Part shown: piece by piece, positions 1 to 8,997 of the stretch
How positions within the stretch are numbered: position 1 is the first letter of the stretch
How the letters are laid out: every line of letters begins with the position of its first letter
Program-made: the position numbers and the translations under genes
The notes under the pieces: model-generated
Databases searched by the model: none
Told to the model about the DNA's origin: nothing
What the model saw: the letters and a program-made list of their open reading frames with translations, nothing else
DNA from: Corynebacterium choanae
GTDB taxonomy: Bacteria > Actinomycetota > Actinomycetes > Mycobacteriales > Mycobacteriaceae
NCBI RefSeq assembly: GCF_003813965.1
Contig: NZ_CP033896.1
Coordinates: 1,798,001-1,862,000, forward strand
Reading direction: 5' to 3'
Length of the DNA: 64,000 nt

Positions 1-619
1 TTTGCCCCTGTTCCACAGCAGTAACCAATCCCAAATGCCGGGAAGGCAGTTCGATCGCGGGAAAACTCGGCACCGCCCCAACTACCGGCACACCAACTGC
101 CTGCACTGCCTGGGTGAGCATTGCTTCATGTTTAGCGCTAGCAAGCCGGTTGAAAATCACCCCAGCTACCCGCACTTGCGGATGGGCAGTAGCAAACCCG
201 CGTACTAGCGCACCAATGGACTGTGCTGTTCCTCGGGTATCGACTACCAGCACCACCGGCAAACCGAGCTGCCGGGCGACGTCGGCCGTCGACCCTTCCG
301 GACACAGCACATCCCCATGTGGGTCAAAACGGCCATCAAACAGCCCCATAACCCCTTCAACCACTGCAATATCAGCATCCTCCGCGCCGGTGTGGTACAG
401 GCTACGCACCGTATCAGCACCACCAAGCAGGAACGGATCCAAATTACGGCTGGCACGACCGGCCGCCAACAAATGGTAGCCGGGATCAATATAGTCCGGA
501 CCGACTTTAAAAGGCGCCACCGTCATCTGCTCGGACAACACCCGCAGCAAACCTGTGCTGATCGTGGTTTTTCCCGACCCCGACTTCGGGGCAGCAAGCA
601 CAAAACCGGGGGCTACCAT
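1..619 (-). CDS. cobB: Cobyrinate a,c-diamide synthase CobB, N-terminal part (runs off the window)
   Basis: Glutamine-dependent amidation of the a and c side chains of cobyrinate (or hydrogenobyrinate) in the cobalamin pathway. Reading from ATG at 619 the frame stays open to base 1, giving about 206 residues of a protein that is normally about 450 or more. The start shows the P-loop stretch APKSGSGKTT at residues 9-18, followed by VAPFKVGPDYIDPGYH, typical of the CobB/CobQ synthetase domain. The glutamine amidotransferase half lies outside the window. The ATG overlaps the cobO stop by 7 bases, so the pair is probably translationally coupled. Confidence 0.9.
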   Translation of the reverse strand, partial: MVAPGFVLAAPKSGSGKTTISTGLLRVLSEQMTVAPFKVGPDYIDPGYHLLAAGRASRNLDPFLLGGADTVRSLYHTGAEDADIAVVEGVMGLFDGRFDPHGDVLCPEGSTADVARQLGLPVVLVVDTRGTAQSIGALVRGFATAHPQVRVAGVIFNRLASAKHEAMLTQAVQAVGVPVVGAVPSFPAIELPSRHLGLVTAVEQGQ

Positions 620-1233
620 TCGATACCTTTTTGACCTTTGCGACCCTGGTCGAAAGGATGCTTGATCTTTTCCATCCGCGTCACCAAATCAGCAACTTCG
701 ATAAGTTTCTCATCAGCGTTACGCCCGGTAATCACCACATGCTGCCGCCCGGGACGATTCGCCAGCGTTTCCACCACATCGTCCACATCAATCCAGCCCC
801 AGGTCACCGGATAGGTGAACTCGTCTAGCAGATAAAAATCGTGAGTTTCCGCCGCTAAACGCTGCTTGACTTCCTGCCAGCCAGCCTGCGCTTTCGCAGC
901 ATGATCGTCTTCGGCGCCTTCCTTCCACGTCCACGACCAGCCAGCCCCCATTTTGTGCCATTCCACTGCCCCACCGATCCCCTCAGTTTCGTGCAGTTGC
1001 TGAAACAGTCCGAACACATCCTCCTCGCCGGAATGCCACTTCTTCGACTTCACAAATTGGAACACTGCGATGTCCATCCCTGATTTCCAGGCGCGCATCG
1101 CCATACCCATTGCAGCAGTAGTTTTACCCTTGCCTTCCCCCGTGTGCACCGCAGTAATTGGCAATCGCCGCCGCTGCCGAGTGGTCATCCCAGCCAGCTC
1201 TGCACTTGTGGACACCACATTTCCTTCTGCCAT
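613..1233 (-). CDS. cobO: Corrinoid (cob(I)alamin) adenosyltransferase CobO
   Basis: Transfers the 5'-deoxyadenosyl group of ATP to cob(I)alamin or a cob(I)yrinate diamide, making the adenosyl cofactor form; cytoplasmic. The 206-residue length fits the CobO/BtuR family. A P-loop HTGEGKGKTTAAMG lies near residue 31, followed by the family stretches VFQFVKSKKWHSGEE and LLDEFTYP. A strong ribosome site (GGAAGGAG) sits about 7 bases before the ATG. It overlaps downstream cobB and follows the chelatase frames by 147 bases, so all four are probably one corrinoid operon. Confidence 0.93.
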   Translation of the reverse strand: MAEGNVVSTSAELAGMTTRQRRRLPITAVHTGEGKGKTTAAMGMAMRAWKSGMDIAVFQFVKSKKWHSGEEDVFGLFQQLHETEGIGGAVEWHKMGAGWSWTWKEGAEDDHAAKAQAGWQEVKQRLAAETHDFYLLDEFTYPVTWGWIDVDDVVETLANRPGRQHVVITGRNADEKLIEVADLVTRMEKIKHPFDQGRKGQKGIEW

Positions 1234-1380
1234 TGACGGCTCCTTCCACGTTCTTCTTCTTGTAACTTTTCTGCTAGCGCAAACAGCAAACTAGCCGCTA
1301 TTTTCACACCCGAATGTTGCTTACACGGCAGTGGCCACATTCCACCCGCCAATGGATCGCGCAGCAACATACGGTGGCTG

Positions 1381-2166
1381 TTACAGCGTAGCAATGACTC
1401 CAGTCACCGCATCCGCATGCAGCTCGGTGACATGAACACATGCTGCCTGCAAGTGTTTTGCCAGCTCTTTTGCTAACCCGAGTTTGATCCGGCGCCCCTG
1501 TTCACAGTCAATAACGATGGAACCAACACGGCCCGAACGGGCAATTCGGGACGCCGCAGTTCGCACCCCACCTTGTCCTGTCGGCGAAGTATCCCGCCCA
1601 TCGGACAACACCACTAAAAGCGGCCGCCGGGAAGGATCTTTACGCAGTTCCCGCGCCATCAGCTCATCGGCCATTATCAGCGCCGCACCCAATGGGGTGC
1701 GTCCACCCGTAGGGGTGCCTTCTAGCCGTTGCAGTGCTGTCATCGTCGACCGTGTCGGCGGCAACACCAACTCAGGTGCACTTCCCCGGGCGGTGATCAC
1801 AGCCACTTTGTCGCGGCGCTGGTAGGCGTCTGTAAGCAGTGACACCACCGATCCGGTGACCGCTTGGAGGCGATCCTTACCCACCATTGAACCTGAGGTA
1901 TCCACCACAAACACGATGAGATTGGCCTGTTTGCCAAGTTTTACCGCACCTCGAACATCGGCGGGTCGAAAATCAATCATCCCATCGATCAGCGAAGCAC
2001 CCCGGTCAACAGCCGCCATCACCGTTCCAACGAGATGCACCCCTGGACTGTGCTGATCAGGTCGAATAGCAACACCTTGGCGGGCGTATCCTTTCGATCG
2101 CCGTCCACCGGTCCCAAACTCACCTATTCCGGCGCGGCGCATCAGCCGCGGCACGAAAGGGCGCAC
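1381..2166 (-). CDS. Chelatase VWA-domain part (ChlD/BchD-like), separate frame from the AAA part
   Basis: This is the von Willebrand A half of a magnesium/cobalt-chelatase-type protein. The MIDAS motif DTSGSM appears in [17 protein letters not shown], with T and D residues further on in [10 protein letters not shown] and [10 protein letters not shown]. An RR-rich segment ([12 protein letters not shown]) precedes it, as in the linker of single-chain actinobacterial ChlID proteins. The frame begins at GTG 2166 and overlaps the AAA frame by 47 bases in a +1 relation. It therefore lacks its own N-terminal partner domain. It could be translated separately by coupling, by frameshifting, or be one half of a broken gene. 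The neighbouring cob genes suggest metal insertion into a corrinoid ring. Confidence 0.75.
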   Translation of the reverse strand: MRPFVPRLMRRAGIGEFGTGGRRSKGYARQGVAIRPDQHSPGVHLVGTVMAAVDRGASLIDGMIDFRPADVRGAVKLGKQANLIVFVVDTSGSMVGKDRLQAVTGSVVSLLTDAYQRRDKVAVITARGSAPELVLPPTRSTMTALQRLEGTPTGGRTPLGAALIMADELMARELRKDPSRRPLLVVLSDGRDTSPTGQGGVRTAASRIARSGRVGSIVIDCEQGRRIKLGLAKELAKHLQAACVHVTELHADAVTGVIATL

Positions 2167-3334
2167 CGGTCACGGCGTGACCCGACGCCTTCCCGGGCTG
2201 CTCAGCATCGTCACTTGCCGGGGACGGACTCGTCGACAACGACTCATCCGCTGGTGAAGAAGATTGTTCCCGCGAACCGCCTGGCGCATCGTCGCTGCCA
2301 GCGTCATCATCTGGTTGTTCCGGCGAATCCTGTTCGGTTGGGTTTTGCGTTTCCGGAGTCTCATCTTCCACCTCCGGATGCTCATCAGCGGCGTTCGCCA
2401 ATTCTTCAGCCAGCTGTTGCTCATCCAAGCCTGGCTCATCAAATGGGGTACGCCGCCGGCGATGCGGCAACGCCAGTCGTGCGGCCACATGGATATCTTC
2501 ATCCTCAACCTGCTGCCGGCCGGCAAGTGCTGCATGTGCCACCGCGGCGCGGGCAATGACCAAATCTGCTCGCATCCCGTCAACATCGAACGCCGCACAC
2601 ACATGCGCAATACGAGCTAGATGCGCTGCAGACAACACCACCGAATCTACCCGTTCACGGGCAGCTGTAAGCTGCTGAGCAAGCCCCGCATCGGCCTCCG
2701 CGAAACGCGCCGCAAACCCTGCCGGATCAGCTTCAAATGCCAGCCGGCGACGCATAATCTCTGTGCGAACATTCACATCCCGGGAAGCCACCACATCAAC
2801 AGCTAAGCCAAACCGGTCAAGCAGCTGGGGACGCAGCTCTCCTTCTTCCGGATTCATCGTGCCAACAAGCACAAAATTCGTGTCAGTGGTGTGAGAGATG
2901 CTATCCCGCTCAATGGTTACCTGTCCTGTCGCAGCAGCATCCAGTAGCGCATCAACGAGATGGTCGGCTAGCAGATTCACCTCATCCACATACAAAATAC
3001 CGCCATCAGCCTGCGCCAACAGACCTGGCTTATATTCTGCCCGTCCAGTAGTAAGCACCGTCTCCATATCTAGCGATCCAACTACCCGATCCTCAGTTGC
3101 CCCCAACGGCAACTGCACGAGCGGAGCATCACCAAGCAGGGCGGCAAACCCGCGGACAGCAGTTGTTTTTGCGGTACCCTTCTCACCCCGAATCACCACC
3201 CCTCCGATCCGCGGATTAATCGCAGTAAGCATGAGCGCTAACCGCAAATCATCCTGGCCCACCACCGCGGAAAACGGGTAGGCAGCCACACGCTTCGAAC
3301 CGGAAAGATGATCCTGGGTCACAGTCAATTCCAT
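2120..3334 (-). CDS. Chelatase AAA+ part (ChlI/BchI-like) with acidic tail
   Basis: ATPase subunit of a magnesium/cobalt-chelatase-type complex. Walker A is GEKGTAKTT near residue 50, Walker B is [12 protein letters not shown] near residue 110, and an arginine-containing [11 protein letters not shown] segment follows. From about residue 320 the chain becomes acidic and Ser/Pro-rich ([18 protein letters not shown]), which is the linker that normally connects to a VWA domain. The frame stops 83 residues into that linker at 2120. The VWA domain continues in the +1 frame from about 2165. The fused length would be about 650 residues, the usual size of the single-chain actinobacterial protein. Confidence 0.8.
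   Translation of the reverse strand: MELTVTQDHLSGSKRVAAYPFSAVVGQDDLRLALMLTAINPRIGGVVIRGEKGTAKTTAVRGFAALLGDAPLVQLPLGATEDRVVGSLDMETVLTTGRAEYKPGLLAQADGGILYVDEVNLLADHLVDALLDAAATGQVTIERDSISHTTDTNFVLVGTMNPEEGELRPQLLDRFGLAVDVVASRDVNVRTEIMRRRLAFEADPAGFAARFAEADAGLAQQLTAARERVDSVVLSAAHLARIAHVCAAFDVDGMRADLVIARAAVAHAALAGRQQVEDEDIHVAARLALPHRRRRTPFDEPGLDEQQLAEELANAADEHPEVEDETPETQNPTEQDSPEQPDDDAGSDDAPGGSREQSSSPADESLSTSPSPASDDAEQPGKASGHAVTGAPFRAAADAPRRNR
2140..2166 (-). other. Frame junction between the chelatase AAA and VWA parts
   Basis: On the minus strand the AAA frame reads GCG CCC TTT CGT, while the VWA frame reads one base further on (CGC CCT TTC GTG). A single extra base in the CCC/TTT run would explain the split. 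The VWA-frame reading here ([11 protein letters not shown]) resembles the linker of intact homologues better than the AAA-frame reading (PFRAAADAP). A GTG at 2166 could also serve as a coupled start. The sequence alone does not separate mutation, assembly error and programmed +1 shift. Confidence 0.55.
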
Positions 3335-3576
3335 CCTTTGTCAAACATCCATGTTTGGATTGCCATCAGTGCAGCCCACTTTAGCGCTGCAGACAGCTGA
3401 TAGGCCACCACATACATAACGTCCCGCCGGTGCTGATCGATACCGATCACGCAACCTGCGGGACGAAAACCACTGGTTATCCGACTCACCCGTGTGCAAC
3501 TGCGGCACTAGCGTTTCGCGTCAGGGCTGTGAGCCGTGAACCCGAGCTGGTCAGGCCTGCTGTCTCAATTGTTCGA

Positions 3577-5085
3577 CTATTTGCTCTTATCTGTGAGCTG
3601 CAAAATAGTTTGGGTGCGATCCCACTGTTCGTGGAAAAGATCGGGGCGGGTCGCCAGCTTGATGCCGTAGGACGGCACCATTTCCTTGATCTTTTCGCCC
3701 CACTCCACCATGTGATCACCGAAGCAACGCTCCAGCAATTCCAGCATGACAGCCGGCGCAATCGAAGCACCAGGGGAAGCACCCAAAATACCAGCGATCG
3801 AGCCAACCGAGTTATTGATCAACGCGGTGCCAAACTCCAGCGAACCGAAGCGCGGGCCAACCACCGGCTTAATCACCTGAACACGCTGACCTGCGGTAAC
3901 AAGCTCCCAATCCTCGGAGCGCGCAGATGGCATATATTCGCGCAGCGACTCCATGCGTGCTTCCTGGTCTTTCAGCAACTCTTCGATGAGATACTTGGTC
4001 AATCCCATCTCTTGAATGCCGACGCTGAGCAGCGACATCACGTTGGTTGGACGCAGCGACTTGATGAGATCGAAGTAGGAGCCTTGTTTGAGGAACTTTG
4101 GTGTCCAGCCAGCATAGGGGCCAAACAACAGGCCAGTCTTGCCGTCGATCACCCGGGTATCGAGGTGCGGCACGCTCATCGGCGGTGCGCCGACCGACGC
4201 TTTACCGTAGACCTTCGCATTGTGTTGCTCGATGAGTTCCTCATTGGTGCAACGCAGCCACTGTCCAGATACTGGGAAGCCACCGAAGCCACGGATCTCG
4301 GGAATACCCGCCTTCTGCAGCAGTGGCAGCGCCATACCGCCAGCACCAACGAAGACGAAGTTCGCCTTGATAACCTTCGTGTCCCCTGTGTGGACGTTTT
4401 TCGCTTCAACCTTCCACTGATCACCGAAGTGGGAGATATTGGTAACTTCGTGGCCGTAGCGAATTTCTGCTCCGTGCGACTTTGCAACCGCCAGGAACTG
4501 TTTCGTCAACGCCCCATAGTTAATGTCGGTACCAGCATCGGTCCACGAGATCGCAACCGGATTGGCGTCAAAGTCGCGTCCCTTCGCCATCAATGGAAGG
4601 AAGTTCGCAAATTCGTCGCGGTCATCAGTGAACTTCATATCCGGGAACAGCGGATGATTGTGTAGCGCCTCGAAACGCTTCCGCAGATAGGCAATCTGGT
4701 CTGCACCTTGTGCAAACGACACGTGCGGAACTGGACGGATAAAGTCCCGGGGATCCTCAAGCAGATTATTTTCAATGAGGTACGCCCAGAATTGCCGGGA
4801 GATTTGGAACTTCTCGTTGACAGCCAGCGCTTTGCTGGTCTGGATCTTGCCATTCACCTCGGGGGTGTAGTTGAGCTCACACAATGCTGAGTGGCCGGTG
4901 CCTGCGTTGTTCCACGGCGAAGAAGACTCCTCCGCGGGACCATCGAGGCGCTCGAGCACCATTTGGGTCCAGTCAGGTTCCAACTGCTTGAGCATCGAAC
5001 CGAGGGTGGCAGACATAATGCCCGCACCGATCAGCAGGACATCTACTTCATCGGTGATTTGGGCGGCGGCTTTTGAATCAGTCAC
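3577..5085 (-). CDS. mqo: Malate:quinone oxidoreductase
   Basis: FAD-dependent peripheral membrane enzyme that oxidises malate to oxaloacetate and passes electrons to menaquinone; it links the TCA cycle to respiration and is the main malate oxidase in corynebacteria. The N-terminal FAD-binding stretch is VLLIGAGIMSATLG. Family blocks include SSPWNNAGTGHSALCELNY, AISWTDAGTDINYG, LLFGPYAGWTPKFLK and LLGASPGASIAP. I chose GTG 5085 (VTDSKAAAQITDE), giving 502 residues, the usual family size. The longer open frame to 5166 adds 27 residues with no similarity to the family. It stands 240 bases before the chelatase genes. Confidence 0.95.
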   Translation of the reverse strand: MTDSKAAAQITDEVDVLLIGAGIMSATLGSMLKQLEPDWTQMVLERLDGPAEESSSPWNNAGTGHSALCELNYTPEVNGKIQTSKALAVNEKFQISRQFWAYLIENNLLEDPRDFIRPVPHVSFAQGADQIAYLRKRFEALHNHPLFPDMKFTDDRDEFANFLPLMAKGRDFDANPVAISWTDAGTDINYGALTKQFLAVAKSHGAEIRYGHEVTNISHFGDQWKVEAKNVHTGDTKVIKANFVFVGAGGMALPLLQKAGIPEIRGFGGFPVSGQWLRCTNEELIEQHNAKVYGKASVGAPPMSVPHLDTRVIDGKTGLLFGPYAGWTPKFLKQGSYFDLIKSLRPTNVMSLLSVGIQEMGLTKYLIEELLKDQEARMESLREYMPSARSEDWELVTAGQRVQVIKPVVGPRFGSLEFGTALINNSVGSIAGILGASPGASIAPAVMLELLERCFGDHMVEWGEKIKEMVPSYGIKLATRPDLFHEQWDRTQTILQLTDKSK

Positions 5086-5894
5086 GACAGGAACACATCT
5101 ACTTTCTGCAATATCACGTACCACGACCAGCACCACATCCAGCGAGTTTTTTCTCTTTGCACGCAACTACGGATGATTGCCATGTGCCGCAAAGAGGCAA
5201 AACCCATCCCAGCGCTACAGCACGGGATGAGGATCACGGTGCTACCGCGTTCCATTCACCGGGAGCCGGAGCGGACACAGCCGAGCGAGCGTCCCAGTGA
5301 AGTCGGTATGGCACTTCCACCCCCGTGGGGGGAGGCTGTGTGGTCACTTTTTGTCTTTCGACATTGTACTCCCCACATTCTTCCCTGGTGCGATATCCGA
5401 GCAAGGAAACAAAATACCCTCAACTTTTTACCCCGATAGCCATGGTTACGGCGCACCATTCACCAGCTATCGTCCCATAATCCCAGTTCACCGATACCTA
5501 CCCTCGCTCCGCCATTGAGGATGGTCACAAGTTCCCGCCTGCTGTGACAATGTGCACGTTCGACATCACATCATTCCAAAATGTGCGCTCAAATCAGGAG
5601 CGACACCAGTGTCGCTACCTGCACAAATACACCTAACCGGAGGATGAACTCCCACATAGACGCTGGTCAAAACCCGCTACCCCTACGTCCGCCGCCGCCC
5701 GCGGCACACACAATGTCCGTTTATCGCCGTTTCCCCTCCCTCCACCCCACCCATTTAGGGGAGGTCGCCGATGTGGTGAAGTACCGCTGTTCAAGCTGAA
5801 CAATCCCCTGAACTCTTAGCTACCATCGCCGGTCGCACACTCGCTCTCATAACAACTAGCAGCGCGCTCCCCATGCTCGACTAGGGTGAAGACT
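5086..5894. other. 809-base spacer between divergent mqo and hydrolase genes
   Basis: No convincing gene. Only short open frames without ribosome sites or family features are present. It must hold the promoters of both divergent genes. A GC-rich inverted repeat (CCACCCCCGTGGGGG) lies at 5317-5331 and a pyrimidine-rich tract around 5680-5700. Confidence 0.5.
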
Positions 5895-6992
5895 ATGCCT
5901 TCAGTGACTGATTCCATTCCTGCAGCAAGCCGCCAACCTGAACAACCCTTGCACTGGCGAAAGGATCACCTGGTTGACGATTTTGCCGCCGCCACTATTG
6001 AACTAGGTGCCGACCCCTACGGGGAAGGAACGGTATGTGCCACCCTGGTTGCTTATCGCCCGGACGGTTTCACCGAAACATTCACACCCCGGCACGACAC
6101 CGCTTTGCTGTATGTCCACGGGCTCAGCGACTATTTTTTCCATCGTCACGTCGCAGAGGCATTCGACGCACACGGCATCGACCTCATTGGAATCGACTTA
6201 CGCAAATGCGGCCGCTCCCATCGACACGGGCAACAACTCCACCACTGCCGGTCGCTTACTGACTATTTCCCAGAGCTCAATTTCACGCTTGATGTATTGC
6301 GCACTCACTATCAGCGGGTGCATATTGGAGCGCATTCCACCGGAGGAATCATCGTCGCCGAATGGGTGGATGTTCTCCGTCGCGCCACCGAATCCGGCGA
6401 TACCCAAGCAGCACAGCGGTATCACGCCATTGACTTAATCGTGATGAATAGCCCCTGGCTTGACCTTATGGTGCCCTCATTGTTGCGTGAACCAGCAAAG
6501 CGCCTTGCTCGCCAGTTGTCGCGTTATGTGCCCAACAGACTTATGCAAGGCAAAAACCTCGGCACCTACGGCACCTCTTTGCACCGCTCCGCGCAAGGTG
6601 AATGGGACTACGACCTTCAGCTCAAGCCCATAAACGGGGTGCCGTTAACATGGGGTTGGCTACAAAGTGTGCTAAATGGGCAACGACGCCTCCACCGTGG
6701 GCTCATCGACACCGGTAAACGCACCCTGGTGATGTGCTCAGCAATCTCACGGTTGGGGAAACCCTATTCCCGCGATTCTCATACCGCCGACGTGGTCCTT
6801 GACGTCCAGCAAATTCAGCATTGGGCACCTTCGCTGTCTTCCAAGCAGGTAGATATTGCTGTGATACCCGGCGGCAAACACGATCTATTTTTATCCCTCC
6901 AACAGCCCCGCACCCATGCGATCGAGCAATGTTTGACATGGATCGACAAGCATCAAGCGACTTCCCCATCGCCAAACCCGACAACAAAATAG
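5895..6992 (+). CDS. Alpha/beta hydrolase (S33 / monoglyceride-lipase-like)
   Basis: Predicted cytoplasmic serine hydrolase of unknown substrate, possibly an esterase or lysophospholipase. The oxyanion region is LLYVHGLSDY (residues 71-80), the nucleophile elbow is GAHSTGG (145-151) with Ser148, and the late catalytic His is in IPGGKHDLF. No signal peptide or membrane segment is seen. ATG 5895 (MPSVTD) is preferred over GTG 5886 because AGGGTGAAG lies just upstream. The length is 365 residues. It reads toward mycothione reductase after a 396-base spacer, so cotranscription is uncertain. Confidence 0.82.
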   Translation: MPSVTDSIPAASRQPEQPLHWRKDHLVDDFAAATIELGADPYGEGTVCATLVAYRPDGFTETFTPRHDTALLYVHGLSDYFFHRHVAEAFDAHGIDLIGIDLRKCGRSHRHGQQLHHCRSLTDYFPELNFTLDVLRTHYQRVHIGAHSTGGIIVAEWVDVLRRATESGDTQAAQRYHAIDLIVMNSPWLDLMVPSLLREPAKRLARQLSRYVPNRLMQGKNLGTYGTSLHRSAQGEWDYDLQLKPINGVPLTWGWLQSVLNGQRRLHRGLIDTGKRTLVMCSAISRLGKPYSRDSHTADVVLDVQQIQHWAPSLSSKQVDIAVIPGGKHDLFLSLQQPRTHAIEQCLTWIDKHQATSPSPNPTTK

Positions 6993-7388
6993 CGCTATTT
7001 ACTACCTACACTGTTACCTTCTCCGAAGCGGCGTCGGTGAACTGCTGCGCCGCTTGCCTGGAGTTTACCTGCAACAACACCGCCAACAGTTCGATGTCGG
7101 AATATTGCGCTACGGCAACGTAGTTGAATCCCACGAATACCGTTTCTAGCTACGGCCCAGCATGGCTTGCATTGAGGCTTCCGCACTCATACAGCCCGGA
7201 TTTTCCGGAAGTGTTGCCAGCAGTCACGTCCCACGGTAGTGCAGTACTCCTCACGCGCTGGGACTGCTGTTGTTGCTGAGGACGATTGACACAGAGCAGC
7301 GCATGCCACCGGGTGCATCGTTCAACTGCAACCTTGCTCTGAATACTTTTCCCCCACCTTCATCGCTATATATAGGAAACACACCACC
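6993..7388 (+). other. 396-base spacer upstream of mycothione reductase
   Basis: No supported gene. Just before mtr there is an AT-rich TATATATAGGAAAC segment (about 7365-7381). It could combine a -10-like element with the AGGA ribosome site of mtr. Confidence 0.4.
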
Positions 7389-8789
7389 ATGACGCAACCG
7401 CAGCATTTCGATCTCATCATTCTTGGTACCGGTTCTGGCAATTCCATTCCAGGACCGGACTTTGACGATAAATCCATTGCCATTGTGGAAAAAGGACGCT
7501 TTGGTGGAACCTGCCTGAACGTGGGATGCATTCCTACGAAAATGCTGGTGAAAGCAGCAGATGCGGCGGTGGCTGTGCGGGAAGCATCGCAACTTGGGGT
7601 GCATGCCTCCGTTGACTCAATCGACTGGCCAAGTATCCAACAACGTATTTTTGGCGACCGGATCGATCCCATCGCGCAAAGTGGTGAGGCGTATCGTCGC
7701 GGTGATGAAACACCGAATATCACAGTCTTCGGAGGAACTGGCCGCTTCACCGGCACCAAGGAAGTCACCGTAAGCTTCGATGATGGTCGCGACGATGCGG
7801 TTATTACTGCAGAGACGATTGTGATCGCCACTGGTGCTCACCCGCAGATCTTAGATGTAATCGCTGATTCTGGAGTTCCGTACGAAACCAACGAGACAGT
7901 GATGCGCATGCCTGAACTGCCGCAGAGCATGATCGTGCTTGGCGGTGGTTTTATTGCCTGCGAATTTGCCCACGTGTTTTCCGGGCTGGGAGTTGAGGTC
8001 ACTGTCATTAACCGTTCTGAGCGGCTGCTAAAGAAGCTGGATCGTGACATTTCGGATGCGTTCACCAGCATTGCGCAACGCCAGTGGAACACAAAGTTGG
8101 GGCGTACGGTTGATGCAGCCAAAGTGCTCGACAACGGTGAAGTCGAATTGCGTCTTGATGACGGCTCAACAGTGCAGGCCGAAACACTGTTGGTCGCTAC
8201 CGGTCGCACCCCTAACGGGGCAAACCTTGACCCGGAGCAGGCGGGTATCGCTACCGACGGACCGCGAATTGTGGTCGACGAATTTGGTCGTACCTCCGCC
8301 GACGGGGTGTGGGCGTTGGGTGATGTGAGTTCCCCGTATCAGCTCAAACATGTCGCAAACGCGGAAACCCGAGCTGTGGTGCATAATCTCCGGCATCCCG
8401 ACGACCTCCAGCCGATGCCCCATGATGCGGTGCCAGCTGCCGTTTTCACCCATCCGGAAATTGCTTGGGTGGGCATGACTGAACAGCAAGCCGTTGAGGC
8501 TGGTTACGACACGACTGTCTTCACTCAACAAGTTGGTGACGTTGCCTACGGTTGGGCGTTGGAAGATAGCACTGGCATGGTGAAGCTTATCGCCGACCGA
8601 AACACCGGCAAGCTGCTCGGCGCGCACATTCTAGGCCCCCAAGCTTCGACCCTCATCCATGAGCTCATTATCGCTATGGCGCATGGTCTCGATATGCGCA
8701 CCTTCGCCAGGGATTCCTATTGGGTGCATCCGGCGCTTAGCGAAGTTGTGGAAAATGCGGTGCTTGGCTTGGACTTTGCTGAAGCCTAA
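7389..8789 (+). CDS. mtr: Mycothione reductase
   Basis: NADPH- and FAD-dependent flavoprotein disulfide reductase that regenerates mycothiol from mycothione, the actinobacterial counterpart of glutathione reductase. The redox-active pair is in GGTCLNVGCIPTKM (Cys42 and Cys47). The N-terminal FAD motif is LIILGTGSGNS. The NAD(P)H-binding motif is VLGGGFIACEFAHVF, and the C-terminal dimer-interface motif with the catalytic His is YWVHPALSEVVENA. The stretch NSIPGPDFDD after the FAD glycines is typical of Mtr rather than lipoamide dehydrogenase. 466 residues, the expected size. Confidence 0.94.
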   Translation: MTQPQHFDLIILGTGSGNSIPGPDFDDKSIAIVEKGRFGGTCLNVGCIPTKMLVKAADAAVAVREASQLGVHASVDSIDWPSIQQRIFGDRIDPIAQSGEAYRRGDETPNITVFGGTGRFTGTKEVTVSFDDGRDDAVITAETIVIATGAHPQILDVIADSGVPYETNETVMRMPELPQSMIVLGGGFIACEFAHVFSGLGVEVTVINRSERLLKKLDRDISDAFTSIAQRQWNTKLGRTVDAAKVLDNGEVELRLDDGSTVQAETLLVATGRTPNGANLDPEQAGIATDGPRIVVDEFGRTSADGVWALGDVSSPYQLKHVANAETRAVVHNLRHPDDLQPMPHDAVPAAVFTHPEIAWVGMTEQQAVEAGYDTTVFTQQVGDVAYGWALEDSTGMVKLIADRNTGKLLGAHILGPQASTLIHELIIAMAHGLDMRTFARDSYWVHPALSEVVENAVLGLDFAEA

Positions 8790-8997
8790 TCCCTAGTACT
8801 GGGTCGGCGTCGGCAACTCGGAGGACAGAGCCAACCAGCAGGTTGCCCGGTTGGTGGCTATAGCGGTAAAGAGCGTGATAGCGCAGCATTGCGTATCGTG
8901 TTGTGGATTGCCCTTGGCCCTTAGCGGGTTGTTCGCCTGTGTAGGGATCAGACAGTGAAGTTTCTTCTTCACGCTGACCGCGATACGCTTCACTATT

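Noticed and set aside
3430..4665. 411-codon open frame on the plus strand
   Set aside because: Antisense shadow of mqo with no ribosome site or domain.
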